Shown: positions 35,107-44,473, numbered from the stretch's first letter. The stretch: 64,000 nt of DNA from Christiangramia aestuarii (GCF_009735585.1 NZ_VJVW01000001.1:605698-669697); one strand, 5' to 3'. Notes: a model not told the origin generated them from the letters alone. Translations and numbers: made by a program.

Positions 35107-36885
35107 ATGAGAATATTTTACTTTCTAATTTTCGCTTTTTGCCTGAATATACAGGCTAAAACCATTACCGGAACCGTTATCGATACCGAAAGCCAGGCTT
35201 TGCCAGGTGTAAATGTTATTATCAAAGGAACCTCTACCGGGGTAACTACAGATTTTGAGGGAAAGTATTCTATTGAAGCCGAGGAGGGTGATGTACTTAT
35301 TTTCAGCTTCGTGGGTTTCAAAACCAAAGAAAAAAAAGTTGGTAAAAAGACCGAAATTAATGTCACGCTGGAAGCTGATTCCAGCAGCTTGGAAGAAGTG
35401 GTCGTAACTGGTTATTCAGCAGGTATTAGAATACGTGGTGTCTCCAGTCCTCAAACTCCAATTACCGCAAACGAATCTTACAATGAGATAGAGGAGAACA
35501 ATTTTAAACTGGTCAAAGCCTCTCCTCTTTCCACTTTTTCGATTGATGTTGATAAGGCCGGCTATAGCAATATTAGAAGAATGATCAACAATGGCATTGA
35601 AATCCCCAGGGACGCGGTGAAGATCGAAGAAATGATCAATTATTTCAATTATGATTATGAACAACCTAAGGGTGAACATCCATTTTCTATTCAAACAGAA
35701 TACGCTGAAACGCCATGGAATCCTGATACCAAATTGGTGAAAATAGGCATCCAGGGAAAGAAAGTTCCTTTGGAAAATGTACCAGCTTCAAATCTGGTAT
35801 TCTTGCTCGACGTTTCGGGGTCGATGCATGCCCCCAACAAATTACCGCTTCTTAAATCGGCTTTCAAATTCCTCACTCAGCAATTAAGAGAACAGGATAA
35901 GGTGTCTATAGTAGTTTATGCCGGTGCAGCAGGCGTGGTGCTGGAACCAACATCTGGAGATCAGAAAATAAAGATCAAAGAAGCTTTTGCCCAACTTGCT
36001 GCCGGAGGTTCTACTGCCGGAGGTCAGGGAATTGAACTGGCCTATAAGATTGCTTCTGAAAATTTTATCGAGGACGGAAATAATCGGGTGATTCTTGCAA
36101 CCGACGGCGATTTTAATGTTGGCCTGCATAGTGATAACGCGATGAAGGACCTCATCAAGGAAAAAAGGGAAACGGGAGTTTTTCTTACAGCTCTTGGCTT
36201 CGGAATGGGGAACTATAAAGATTCCAAACTGGAAACCCTGGCACAGGCCGGGAATGGAAATCATGCATATATAGATTCCATGCAGGAAGCACGCAGAATC
36301 CTGGGAACTGAATTTGGCGGGACCTTATATACCATCGCAAAGGATGTAAAGATCCAGGTAGAATTCAATCCTGAAAATGTGGAAGCATTCAGACTTATTG
36401 GGTATGAGAACAGGTTGCTGAACGATGAAGATTTTAATGATGACGAAAAGGATGCAGGAGAATTAGGGAGCGGCCATAATGTAACTGCTGTTTACGAGAT
36501 CATACCTCCAGGGGTAAAAAGCAAATTCCTGAAGGATATTGATGATTATAAATACACCAAACAGGTTCCAAAAACTAAAAATTCGGGGGAACTTCTAACC
36601 GTAAAGTTCAGATACAAGGAGCCGGATGGTAAAAAAAGCAAATTGATCGAAGAGGTGGTTTATACCTCTTCAGAAAATGAACTTTCAGAAGATTTTAATT
36701 TTATTTCTGCCCTGGCTTTATTTGGGATGAATTTGAGAGATTCAGAATATACAAACGGAAAAAACTCACGAACGGTCATTGATCTTGCTGAGAAAGGAAG
36801 AGGTAAAGACGAGGAGGGTTACCGTGCGGAATTTATCAGGTTGGTAAAAAGCTATTCGAATAAGGACCATCTTACCGAAAAATAA
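35107..36885 (+). CDS. VWA domain protein with CarboxypepD_reg-like N-terminus and YfbK-type C-terminus
   Basis: This 592-residue protein has a signal peptide (to about residue 17), a CarboxypepD_reg-like domain (about 18-90, ITGTVIDTESQALPGVNVIIKGTSTG), then the SusC-like linker SLEEVVVTGYS (94-104), a YfbK-type N-terminal domain, a VWA domain with intact MIDAS motif D235-x-S237-x-S239, and a DUF3520-like C-terminal domain (about 410-585). VWA domains bind ligands through a metal ion. The N-terminal domains look borrowed from TonB-receptor proteins, but no plug or barrel is present. It is followed by two tandem terminators, so it is transcribed alone. Confidence 0.88.
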   Translation: MRIFYFLIFAFCLNIQAKTITGTVIDTESQALPGVNVIIKGTSTGVTTDFEGKYSIEAEEGDVLIFSFVGFKTKEKKVGKKTEINVTLEADSSSLEEVVVTGYSAGIRIRGVSSPQTPITANESYNEIEENNFKLVKASPLSTFSIDVDKAGYSNIRRMINNGIEIPRDAVKIEEMINYFNYDYEQPKGEHPFSIQTEYAETPWNPDTKLVKIGIQGKKVPLENVPASNLVFLLDVSGSMHAPNKLPLLKSAFKFLTQQLREQDKVSIVVYAGAAGVVLEPTSGDQKIKIKEAFAQLAAGGSTAGGQGIELAYKIASENFIEDGNNRVILATDGDFNVGLHSDNAMKDLIKEKRETGVFLTALGFGMGNYKDSKLETLAQAGNGNHAYIDSMQEARRILGTEFGGTLYTIAKDVKIQVEFNPENVEAFRLIGYENRLLNDEDFNDDEKDAGELGSGHNVTAVYEIIPPGVKSKFLKDIDDYKYTKQVPKTKNSGELLTVKFRYKEPDGKKSKLIEEVVYTSSENELSEDFNFISALALFGMNLRDSEYTNGKNSRTVIDLAEKGRGKDEEGYRAEFIRLVKSYSNKDHLTEK

Positions 36886-36908
36886 ATTTCAAATTCTAAT
36901 GATAGAGT

Positions 36909-36940
36909 AAGACCTAAGATTTTCTTAGGTCTTATTTTTT
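36909..36940 (+). terminator. First of two tandem terminators after the VWA gene
   Basis: AAGACCTAAGA/TCTTAGGTCTT hairpin followed by ATTTTTT. Confidence 0.85.
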
Positions 36941-36941
36941 G

Positions 36942-36968
36942 AAAGCACCTCTAGGGGTGCTTTTTTTA
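36942..36968 (+). terminator. Second tandem terminator after the VWA gene
   Basis: AAAGCACC/GGTGCTTT hairpin with a T run, immediately behind the first terminator. Its stem matches the terminators at 30931 and 44451. Confidence 0.8.
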
Positions 36969-37068
36969 TTCCTAAAACTGAAACCTAAAGCAAATCTGAA
37001 AATTAGCTGGAAAAAGCCTTATCTTTTATGATCGCTGAAATTAGCGGATATAATTAAAATTTAAAATT

Positions 37069-38127
37069 ATGGCTCATATAGATAAAACCAAACCGGTACT
37101 GGTAACCGGAGCAACAGGATATGTTGCCGGCTGGCTGGTTAAAAGACTTCTCGAAGATGGAATTACCGTGCATGCGGCAGTTCGGGATCCTGAAAAGGAG
37201 GAAAAAGTACACCACCTCAACGGGATCGCTGAAAATTCCCCGGGAACCATAAAATATTTCAGGTCTGATCTTCTAGATGAAGGTTCCTATGCTGAAGCCA
37301 TGCAGGGCTGCGAGCTGGTCTTCCATACGGCATCTCCCTTCACTTCAGAGTTCGATGATCCAAAAAAGGAACTGGTAGACCCGGGGGTGAAAGGAACCAA
37401 AAATGTATTACAGCAAGCAAATAAAACGGAAGGAGTAAAAAGAGTGGTTCTTACCAGCAGTTGTGCAGCCATATATACTGACGCTATCGAGGTGGAAAAA
37501 ACTCCAGACAATAAACTTACCGAGGATATGTGGAACACCACGGCCTCCCTGGACTATCAGCCTTACTCCTATTCTAAAACCCTGGCAGAAAAGAAGGCCT
37601 GGGAGATCAATCGAGCCCAGGAAAACTGGGATCTTATAACTATTAATCCGTCCCTGGTGATGGGACCGCCTCTTAATCCCAGGGCAACGACTTCTGAAAG
37701 TTTCAGCTTACTGAAGCAACTCGGTGATGGAACCTTCAAAATGGGAGCTCCTAAACTTGGAATTGGCCTTGTTGATGTGCGGGACGTAGCAGAGGCGCAT
37801 TACCAGGCCGGGTTTACTCCCTCTGCAAAAGGCAGGTATATTACCTCAGCGCATAACACCAATTTTGTAAAACTTGGTGAAGCTCTTGAACCAAAATATG
37901 GGGATTCTTATCCGGTGCCAACCAAAGCCTTACCAAAATGGCTATTGCTTTTAATTGGCCCCTATGTTAATAAAAATCTCTCGCGGCAATTTATTAGAAA
38001 CAATGTTAACAAAGAATGGAGAGCAGACAATTCCAAAATTAAGAACGACCTGAATATTAAATTCAGGCCTATGCAGGAAACCATGGAAGACTCCTTCCAG
38101 GTACTCATCGATAATAATATAATTTGA
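37069..38127 (+). CDS. NAD(P)-dependent reductase, dihydroflavonol-4-reductase-like extended SDR
   Basis: This 352-residue protein starts with the extended-SDR cofactor motif VTGATGYVAGWLVKRL, has an NADPH-compatible Arg in AAVRDPEKEE, the catalytic Ser in LTSSCAAIY, and the Tyr/Lys pair in YSYSKTLAEK. This fits the DFR/aldehyde reductase branch, which reduces carbonyl groups on varied substrates. Its stop codon lies 26 nt before the ATG of the SGNH hydrolase gene, so the two are probably cotranscribed. The natural substrate is unknown. Confidence 0.9.
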   Translation: MAHIDKTKPVLVTGATGYVAGWLVKRLLEDGITVHAAVRDPEKEEKVHHLNGIAENSPGTIKYFRSDLLDEGSYAEAMQGCELVFHTASPFTSEFDDPKKELVDPGVKGTKNVLQQANKTEGVKRVVLTSSCAAIYTDAIEVEKTPDNKLTEDMWNTTASLDYQPYSYSKTLAEKKAWEINRAQENWDLITINPSLVMGPPLNPRATTSESFSLLKQLGDGTFKMGAPKLGIGLVDVRDVAEAHYQAGFTPSAKGRYITSAHNTNFVKLGEALEPKYGDSYPVPTKALPKWLLLLIGPYVNKNLSRQFIRNNVNKEWRADNSKIKNDLNIKFRPMQETMEDSFQVLIDNNII

Positions 38128-38153
38128 ATTTCTTCCTTAACCAGATCGCCAGC

Positions 38154-38780
38154 ATGAAATATTTCAAGTTATGCTTAATTTTCATGGTATTGCTTACAAG
38201 CGGAATTTCCTATTCACAGGACACTGAGCTTAAAATTCTCTTTATTGGAAACAGCCTTACCTACACTAATGATCTTCCAAAACTTGTGGAGGAGGTTGCC
38301 GAAAAGCAGGGTTTAACTATAAAAACCGATATAGTTGCCAGGCCAGAATATGCCCTGTTAGATCACTGGGAGGATGGAAAAATACAAAGATTGATCTCCC
38401 GAAAAAATTATGATCTGGTAATTATCCAGCAAGGCCCCTCTTCTCAGGAATTTGGAAAGAGGATCCTGATAGAATATGGTGGAAAAATTAAAGCCTTATG
38501 TGAACAGAACGATACCCAGCTGGCGTATTTAATGGTCTGGCCTTCCCGCCGATATTATCATACCTTTGAAAAGCTTATCGAAAACCATCGGGAGGCGGCG
38601 AAAATCAATAAAGCGCTATTAATACCCGTAGGCGAGGTTTGGAAAAAGCATTTTGAAGCGAGTAATAATTTCGACTACTATGGCCCCGATCAGTTTCATC
38701 CCTCGAAGAAAGGAAGCCGGGCTGCTGCCGAAGTTATTGCCTCAGAAATTATAGAATGGAAAAAGACCAATAAAATTTAG
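38154..38780 (+). CDS. SGNH/GDSL-type hydrolase, exported
   Basis: This 208-residue protein has a signal peptide (to about residue 21, SYSQD) and an SGNH fold: block I ILFIGNSLTYTNDLP with nucleophile Ser, and the C-terminal catalytic pair in DQFHPSKKGSRAAA. Members hydrolyse acyl or acetyl esters, including on polysaccharides. The start was set at ATG 38154; the TTG at 38124, which overlaps the previous stop, precedes the signal peptide and is unlikely. It is probably in an operon with the upstream reductase. Confidence 0.87.
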   Translation: MKYFKLCLIFMVLLTSGISYSQDTELKILFIGNSLTYTNDLPKLVEEVAEKQGLTIKTDIVARPEYALLDHWEDGKIQRLISRKNYDLVIIQQGPSSQEFGKRILIEYGGKIKALCEQNDTQLAYLMVWPSRRYYHTFEKLIENHREAAKINKALLIPVGEVWKKHFEASNNFDYYGPDQFHPSKKGSRAAAEVIASEIIEWKKTNKI

Positions 38781-38900
38781 CTTCCGGATAAATATTGAAA
38801 GCCCTTAATTTCCGAACCGACTATAAAATAGTCAATTACTCCTAACTTGGATTTTTTCCTATGGTTTGGATATTTTCCTATTAAAGGCTAATTTTATCCC

Positions 38901-40340
38901 ATGAAAGATATCAAATTCGCGATCACCGATATTGAAACCACCGGCAGTGGGATAAGAGGAAATAAGATCACCGAGATCTGTATCATTGTAGTTCAGAATG
39001 GGGAGGTTATAGACAGGTATTCCTCACTGGTGAATCCAAGTCAGTCAATTCCTCTATATATAGAAAGTCTTACAGGGATCAATGACGAAATGGTCTTAAA
39101 TTCGCCGCAATTCTCTGAAATTGCAGATGAAATCGAGAAGATCACCAGAGACTGCGTTTTTGTGGCCCATAATGTGAATTTTGATTATAATATTCTCCGG
39201 GCCGAGTTCACCAATATTGGTAAGGAATTTAAGAGGAAGAGAATATGTACCGTACGATTGACAAAGAAACTTATCCCCGGTCTTTTTTCCTACAGCCTGG
39301 GTAACATCTGTACCAGCATCAATATTCCGCATTTCGACAGGCATCGCGCCGGTGGCGATTGTGAAGCTACCGTAACCCTGTTTCAACGTTGCGTTTCCTT
39401 AGATCCTGAATATGTGGTGATCACTGAAATGCTGAACAGAAAAACCGGCGCCTCCTATCTGCCGCCGCATTTCAAGGATTCAGATTTTGATAAGCTTCCA
39501 AAGGGTACCGGAGTATATTTTTTCAAGGACAAGGATGGTATTCCGCTTTACATTGGCAAGGCAAAAAATATAAAGACAAGGATAAAATCTCATTTTCAGG
39601 AGAGATCTAACAGGAAGTATAAGTTGATGCAGGCTACGCATAGCATCGATTATGAGCTTACGGGCAACGAATTCCTCGCCTTGCTCCGTGAGTCTGAACT
39701 TATTCTTAAATACTATCCGGAATTCAACAAGGCCCAGAAAAAATATACCAAACCTTATACGCTAACTTCTTACCACAACCAAAAAGGGATCGAAGTTTTT
39801 GCCCTGCATAAAAACAAGATCGCGCCGGTTAGCTGGATGAAGTTCTATACGCGGGAAGAAGCGGTGAAGTTCATGGAATTTGTATGCGAAAAATTTGAGC
39901 TTTGCCCTAAGTATTCGGGTTTGCAGCGCGGAGTTAAATCCTGTGACCATTATAAAATAAAGTCCTGCAGTGGTTTGTGTAAAGATGAAATCGGGATTCA
40001 CGAATATAACGAGCGGGTAGCCCAGGCACTGGACTTTATAAACGAATATGATAATTCGTGTTTGTTGATGGAAAAAGGTAGGAACAGGGACGAAAAGGCC
40101 TTTATCTACCTGGACCAGGGGAAATATGCCGGATACGGTTTTATCAGTAATTCAGAAGATTTTTCCCAACCTGAAGACTTCAGGAATTTTTTGATCCCCC
40201 AAAAGAATTCTGGTTATACTGACAGGATCGTGAGCAGGTACCTCAATACCAAAAAGAACATCAAAAGGATCGACCTGGAAGACCAGTCCAGCAAAACTAC
40301 CAGTTACGAGCCGGAAAATTTCTTCGCAGAAATTCATTAA
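38901..40340 (+). CDS. DnaQ-type exonuclease fused to UvrC-like GIY-YIG endonuclease
   Basis: This 479-residue protein joins two nucleases. Residues 1-165 form a DEDDh 3'-5' exonuclease (D10-x-E12 in ITDIETTG, HNVNFDYN, and HRAGGDCEAT). Residues about 200-285 are a GIY-YIG domain (GTGVYFFKDKDGIPLYIGKAKNIKTRI, conserved Glu in LLRESELI). The Cys-rich segment CDHYKIKSCSGLC with the following EYNERV resembles the UvrC N-terminal half, but the UvrC C-terminal nuclease and HhH are absent. This suits DNA repair as in Cho or DNA polymerase III epsilon-UvrC fusions; partners are unknown. A terminator follows 7 nt after the stop. Confidence 0.9.
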   Translation: MKDIKFAITDIETTGSGIRGNKITEICIIVVQNGEVIDRYSSLVNPSQSIPLYIESLTGINDEMVLNSPQFSEIADEIEKITRDCVFVAHNVNFDYNILRAEFTNIGKEFKRKRICTVRLTKKLIPGLFSYSLGNICTSINIPHFDRHRAGGDCEATVTLFQRCVSLDPEYVVITEMLNRKTGASYLPPHFKDSDFDKLPKGTGVYFFKDKDGIPLYIGKAKNIKTRIKSHFQERSNRKYKLMQATHSIDYELTGNEFLALLRESELILKYYPEFNKAQKKYTKPYTLTSYHNQKGIEVFALHKNKIAPVSWMKFYTREEAVKFMEFVCEKFELCPKYSGLQRGVKSCDHYKIKSCSGLCKDEIGIHEYNERVAQALDFINEYDNSCLLMEKGRNRDEKAFIYLDQGKYAGYGFISNSEDFSQPEDFRNFLIPQKNSGYTDRIVSRYLNTKKNIKRIDLEDQSSKTTSYEPENFFAEIH

Positions 40341-40347
40341 TAAATAA

Positions 40348-40373
40348 AAAGCCGGCCCTTTTCGCCGGCTTTA
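40348..40373. terminator. Bidirectional terminator between convergent genes
   Basis: AAAGCCGGC/GCCGGCTTT hairpin with A and T runs on both sides, between the DnaQ/GIY-YIG gene and the convergent SQR-like gene. Confidence 0.88.
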
Positions 40374-40390
40374 TTGAACATTAATTTTAA

Positions 40391-41590
40391 TCAGGGTAAT
40401 TGAGAAAATCCGTGCCTGGTTTTCCAAAGAAAATATTTCTCGAAAAGAACCTTGGAGAAATCAAAGATCAGGTTTGGGATCATCACGGCAAATTTTCGAG
40501 GCTTGAACAAAGTATCAGAAAGAATGATGACTTCCTTTTTACCTGCATCCATCACGCAAATTCCGGGAATTTTTCCCCAGGCTTTTTTCTTCAGCTCGCT
40601 TTTGCCTTTTAAAATCCTGGAAATGTTTTCTGCAACTATCTTCCCGGTCTCATCTGACGGATATCCGGTTTTAGGCCCCGAGAACGGGATCTTGCCGGGT
40701 TTGAAGGGTAGTTTTACATCTACCGCGATGCCAGCGGCCCATACATTGGGCAAACTCACATGCCGGTAATCATCGGTCACCGGGATATAACCGTTTTGTG
40801 TCGCTTCCAGACAAGGAGAATTTTTCACAAAATCAACTCCTACAAAAGGAGGCATAAGCATGGTGAACTTACTTGGCAATTCCTCGCCGTTACTCAAGAC
40901 AACTTTATCTGGAAAAACCTCTTTAACCCCTACTTCAGTTCTGTAGTGTATATTAAACATTTTCATAAAAGATTTTAGCATGGTTTCTCCACCGGTTATT
41001 CCGTCTATTCCAAAATGTCCCAAAAAGGTTTCGGGGGTGATCCAGTATAGGTCAACCTTTTTTCTGATCTTTTGTTCACGAAGCCATTTTTCGATATTAA
41101 ACAGGAATTCATAAGCCGCTCCCATACAGCCGGCATTCTGTGTGGCCCCGATCACGATAGGTCCGGGATCATTTTTAAACTCCTCGAGAGCTTTCCTGGT
41201 TTTCATGGCTCCGGCGGGAGTTCCAATATAATATGCATGCTCTTTAACTCCAGGAGCAACATCGTAAGCCACTTTAGGCCCCGTGGCGATCACTAACTGA
41301 TCGTAATAAACATCACCCTTATTTGTCTTTATAACCTGATTCGTGGTATCAACCTCAATCGCTTCGGCTTGCATAAAATCAACACCTTTCTTTGCCAGGA
41401 TAGCATCTTTTTTAAAAGAGATATCCCTGACTTCACGTCTACCGAAGGGAACCCAAATCAATGAGGGTATAAATAAAAATAAGGGTGACTTATCTATCAT
41501 AAGAACTTTATGTTCTTTTCCAATCTTTCTTTTCAACTCAAGGGCTGCGGTCATTCCCGCAAAATTACCTCCTATGATCACCGTTTTCAT
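40391..41590 (-). CDS. Sulfide:quinone oxidoreductase-like FAD flavoprotein
   Basis: This 399-residue protein has the FAD motif IIGGNFAGMTAALELK at the N-terminus, a second Rossmann region (PIVIGATQNAGCMGAAYEF) and VWAAGIAVDV, typical of pyridine-nucleotide-disulfide oxidoreductase relatives. Cys155 and Cys345 (GICVMDAG) sit close to the catalytic Cys positions of sulfide:quinone oxidoreductases, and a third Cys260 is present. This suggests sulfide or quinone chemistry rather than an NADH dehydrogenase, but substrate is inferred. The C-terminal amphipathic end (LIFDFSKVLFEKYFLWK) could bind the membrane. Confidence 0.82.
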   Translation of the reverse strand: MKTVIIGGNFAGMTAALELKRKIGKEHKVLMIDKSPLFLFIPSLIWVPFGRREVRDISFKKDAILAKKGVDFMQAEAIEVDTTNQVIKTNKGDVYYDQLVIATGPKVAYDVAPGVKEHAYYIGTPAGAMKTRKALEEFKNDPGPIVIGATQNAGCMGAAYEFLFNIEKWLREQKIRKKVDLYWITPETFLGHFGIDGITGGETMLKSFMKMFNIHYRTEVGVKEVFPDKVVLSNGEELPSKFTMLMPPFVGVDFVKNSPCLEATQNGYIPVTDDYRHVSLPNVWAAGIAVDVKLPFKPGKIPFSGPKTGYPSDETGKIVAENISRILKGKSELKKKAWGKIPGICVMDAGKKEVIILSDTLFKPRKFAVMIPNLIFDFSKVLFEKYFLWKTRHGFSQLP

Positions 41591-41750
41591 GATTTCTGAA
41601 ATTTATACATTAAAGTTAATTCAACCCAGGAAGCTGTACAGTGACATTTGTCACATTTCCAGACTTTTAAAATCAAAAAACCGAAGATATCCAGACAAGG
41701 TTTAGACGATTTAAAATCTGCTATCTTTGAACCCAATTTAATTTCAGAAT

Positions 41751-42602
41751 ATGCACCCGGATAACCTTCACAGGGATTCTTATGATTTTGATGCTCTCTC
41801 CATGGCAAATCCTGAACTTTCCAGGTTCGTATTCACCAATAAATTCGGTAACCAAAGCATTGATTTCGGCGATCCCGAAGCGGTACTGCAATTAAACAGG
41901 GCTCTGCTCAAACATCACTACCAGATCGAACACTGGAGTATTCCCAAAAACTATTTATGCCCGCCAATTCCGGGCCGTGCAGATTATATACACTATATTA
42001 ATGATCTGCTTGGAGAAACATCGACGGAGCAGCCGGTTAAGGGAGTCGATATTGGGGTTGGGGCCAATGCCATTTACCCAATACTGGGAGCAAGCATCTA
42101 CTGCTGGGAAATGACCGGAACCGATATAGAGGAAAGATCTGTCCTCGCCGCACAAAAGAACATTCAGGGAAATGAAAAAATTTCAGGGAAAATAGAGATC
42201 AGGTTTCAACAGGATCGTGGCAGCATATTCAAAGGCGTTATAAAGAAAGGAGAATATTATCACTTTAGCATGTGCAATCCACCTTTCCATGCTTCCGAAA
42301 AGGAGGCAGAAAAAGCTGCGCAGAGAAAACTGAAGAATCTTGGACTTACTTCGTCAGGCCTAAATTTTGGTGGACAGGCAAATGAGTTATGGTGCAATGG
42401 AGGCGAGGCCTTATTCATTAAAAGGATGATAAGAGAGAGTGTAGGTTTCAGCTCCCAGGTAGGCTGGTTCACCTGCCTGGTATCAAAAAGGGAAAACCTT
42501 CCCAGGCTATATAAACAACTGAAAAAACTAAAGGCCAGCTTTAAAACTATCGAAATGGGCCAGGGTAATAAGATAAGCAGGTTCATTGCCTGGAAATTCT
42601 AA
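41751..42602 (+). CDS. rlmF: 23S rRNA (adenine-1618-N6)-methyltransferase
   Basis: This 283-residue protein starts MHPDNLHRDSYDFDALSMANPEL and contains WSIPKNYLCPPIPGRADYIHYINDLL, both characteristic of RlmF. The SAM-binding motif reads DIGVGANAIYPILG and the catalytic N6-adenine motif is MCNPPFHAS. It methylates A1618 of 23S rRNA in known bacteria. It is divergent from the SQR-like gene and apparently monocistronic. Confidence 0.95.
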   Translation: MHPDNLHRDSYDFDALSMANPELSRFVFTNKFGNQSIDFGDPEAVLQLNRALLKHHYQIEHWSIPKNYLCPPIPGRADYIHYINDLLGETSTEQPVKGVDIGVGANAIYPILGASIYCWEMTGTDIEERSVLAAQKNIQGNEKISGKIEIRFQQDRGSIFKGVIKKGEYYHFSMCNPPFHASEKEAEKAAQRKLKNLGLTSSGLNFGGQANELWCNGGEALFIKRMIRESVGFSSQVGWFTCLVSKRENLPRLYKQLKKLKASFKTIEMGQGNKISRFIAWKF

Positions 42603-42788
42603 AACGAATTTACTTTGAACGGAGTTTTATTCATTTTTCGAATGAATTAATATCTATATAATTTTCTGTCTTAAAGGCATTTATTTTGATCAATTTTCAA
42701 AACTTGATTATCAAAAATGCGGCTTATTTGAGTTAATTTTCGTAAATAGTATAAAATAAGGAAGTATTATTAGACGAATTTACCTGAA

Positions 42789-43388
42789 ATGGAAAAAGAT
42801 CAACTTTTTGATAATCTATACTCCCGCCTGGAAAATGAGCTTCCCTACTACCTCTACTATCACAGCCCGGAACATACACTAAACGTTATAGAACGTTCGG
42901 TATTCCTTGCTAAAACTGAAAATCTTCCCGAGAAAGATATTGAACTTATAAAGGTTGCGGCCTTATACCACGACGCCGGATTCCTTATTGGCAGAGAAGA
43001 TCATGAATCTAAAAGCTGTAAGCTGGCCTCAAAGGAATTGCCGGTCTACGGCTATTCTGATAGCCAGATCAAGGAAATCTGTGGAATGATAAATGCTACC
43101 CGCATTCCCCAAAAAACCCACAATCTTAATGAGCAGATTGTTGCAGATGCAGATCTGTTCTACCTGGGCACCAATAAATATGATTTTTATGCCAACCAGT
43201 TATATAAAGAATTAAGACATCTCTACCCGGAAATTGACGAAAGGAAATGGTTTGAAATTCAACTTAATTTTCTCGAAGAACATCGTTATCATACAGACTA
43301 TGCAAGGGAGATACTTGCACCGGTGAAAGAAATGAACATCGAAAAATTAATGAATTCCCAGGACCAATTATTAAACGGCTCGCAATGA
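42789..43388 (+). CDS. HD domain phosphohydrolase
   Basis: This 199-residue protein has the metal-binding pattern of HD enzymes: H in YYHSPEHTLNVIERS, the HD pair in ALYHDAGFLIG, and a distal Asp in VADADLFYLG. Such proteins hydrolyse nucleotides or cyclic nucleotides; no extra domain tells which. It has its own gap on both sides and is followed by a terminator. Confidence 0.87.
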   Translation: MEKDQLFDNLYSRLENELPYYLYYHSPEHTLNVIERSVFLAKTENLPEKDIELIKVAALYHDAGFLIGREDHESKSCKLASKELPVYGYSDSQIKEICGMINATRIPQKTHNLNEQIVADADLFYLGTNKYDFYANQLYKELRHLYPEIDERKWFEIQLNFLEEHRYHTDYAREILAPVKEMNIEKLMNSQDQLLNGSQ

Positions 43389-43498
43389 TTTGAAATTATT
43401 CAAAAAAATAATATAACTTTAAATTTCAATTTTTGGTTTTAGAGTAAGTAAACAGCATAGGTGATAATAAAATCTTATTCTTTAACTAACCAACCAGG

Positions 43499-43527
43499 AA
43501 AAGGGATAGCTATAGCTGTCCCTTTTT
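43499..43527 (+). terminator. Terminator downstream of the HD-domain gene
   Basis: AAAAGGGATAGC/GCTGTCCCTTTT-type hairpin followed by T, 110 nt after the stop codon. Confidence 0.7.
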
Positions 43528-43599
43528 TGCTTTCTAGACCTTTGAATTAAGTACCTGAGCCCCTAACGATTATATATGTAAATTCTTTTTTACAAAAAA

Positions 43600-43621
43600 A
43601 ATGCTCCTTAGAAGGAGCATT
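43600..43621 (-). terminator. Terminator after the PorT-like gene
   Basis: AATGCTCCTT/AAGGAGCATT hairpin, 22 nt beyond the stop of the minus-strand beta-barrel gene. Confidence 0.7.
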
Positions 43622-43643
43622 AGTTTATCTAATTGTGAATTGG

Positions 43644-44333
43644 CTAAAAATAGCAGCCTCCTTTTCTTCTGCCAGGGTTGGCAGCACTGTCAAATATTTT
43701 AAAGCTAATACTTAAAAGGATCTGGTTAAGCCTTCCATCATCGAAATCTGCAGTGTTTATCCCGTAACCATCACTACCTCCATTTACGATATTAATTACA
43801 TAAGGCTCCTTGGAAGCCAAAGTACGATCATATCTAAGATCCAGTTCAAATCTTCCAAAACTGGCTTTTATTCCTGCCTGCGCAGCCAAGGGGTTATTCT
43901 GTACTATAACAGGCTGGTCTGGCTCATTCCCTTCTAAAGTAGCATCAAGAATTTTCTGGTAAGCAGGACCGGCATAAATATCCAGTGGTCCCCACACATT
44001 ATATCCAAAGAGTAAAGGTACACTTACCTTTTCTACAGCGTAGGTAGATGCTTGAGTAGGAAAAGGAAATTCTGTTTCCATAGCACTATAGATCACTTCC
44101 GGACGAATTAAAAACTTGTTGAACCTTACTTCGAAAAATCCACCTCCGTGATATTTAAATTGGGAGTCTGCCTCTACGGTACCTCCAAAATCGGCTCCTC
44201 CACCAACTCTACCAGTGATCTGGCCACCCATTACATAACTGGGACCTCCCTTGATCCCGAAGCTAAACTCCTGAGCATTAGAAACCGAAATACAGAAAAA
44301 TCCAATTATAAGTAGATAAAATGCTTTATTCAT
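43644..44333 (-). CDS. PorT-like outer-membrane beta-barrel protein
   Basis: This 229-residue protein has a signal peptide (to SNA-QE, residue 20) and an eight-stranded-type barrel pattern: FGIKGGPSYVMGG, GGFFEVRFNKFLIRPEVIYS, VPLLFGYNVWGPLDIYAGPAY, AQAGIKASFGRFELDLRYDR. This fits the PorT/outer-membrane beta-barrel family widespread in Bacteroidota. The protein ends in Phe after a short basic Arg/Gly/Cys segment. Function is structural or unknown. It appears monocistronic. Confidence 0.85.
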   Translation of the reverse strand: MNKAFYLLIIGFFCISVSNAQEFSFGIKGGPSYVMGGQITGRVGGGADFGGTVEADSQFKYHGGGFFEVRFNKFLIRPEVIYSAMETEFPFPTQASTYAVEKVSVPLLFGYNVWGPLDIYAGPAYQKILDATLEGNEPDQPVIVQNNPLAAQAGIKASFGRFELDLRYDRTLASKEPYVINIVNGGSDGYGINTADFDDGRLNQILLSISFKIFDSAANPGRRKGGCYF

Positions 44334-44450
44334 AATTCATAGTATATTGGCAGACAATCGGGGTTAAATATATCAATTTAATGGACTAATCAAATAGTTC
44401 AACCAATGTTTTTAACGCAAAAAAAGCTGCTTCAGTATATTAAAATCAAA

Positions 44451-44473
44451 AAAGCACCAATAACTGGTGCTTT
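44451..44473 (-). terminator. Terminator after the rhodanese gene
   Basis: AAAGCACCA/TGGTGCTTT hairpin, 21 nt beyond the stop of the minus-strand gene. Confidence 0.7.

Noticed and set aside
35118-36264. Minus-strand frames opposite the VWA gene
   Set aside because: They are short, without family features, and overlap a well-supported gene.
38124-38153. TTG start for the SGNH hydrolase overlapping the previous stop
   Set aside because: The signal peptide begins cleanly at ATG 38154.
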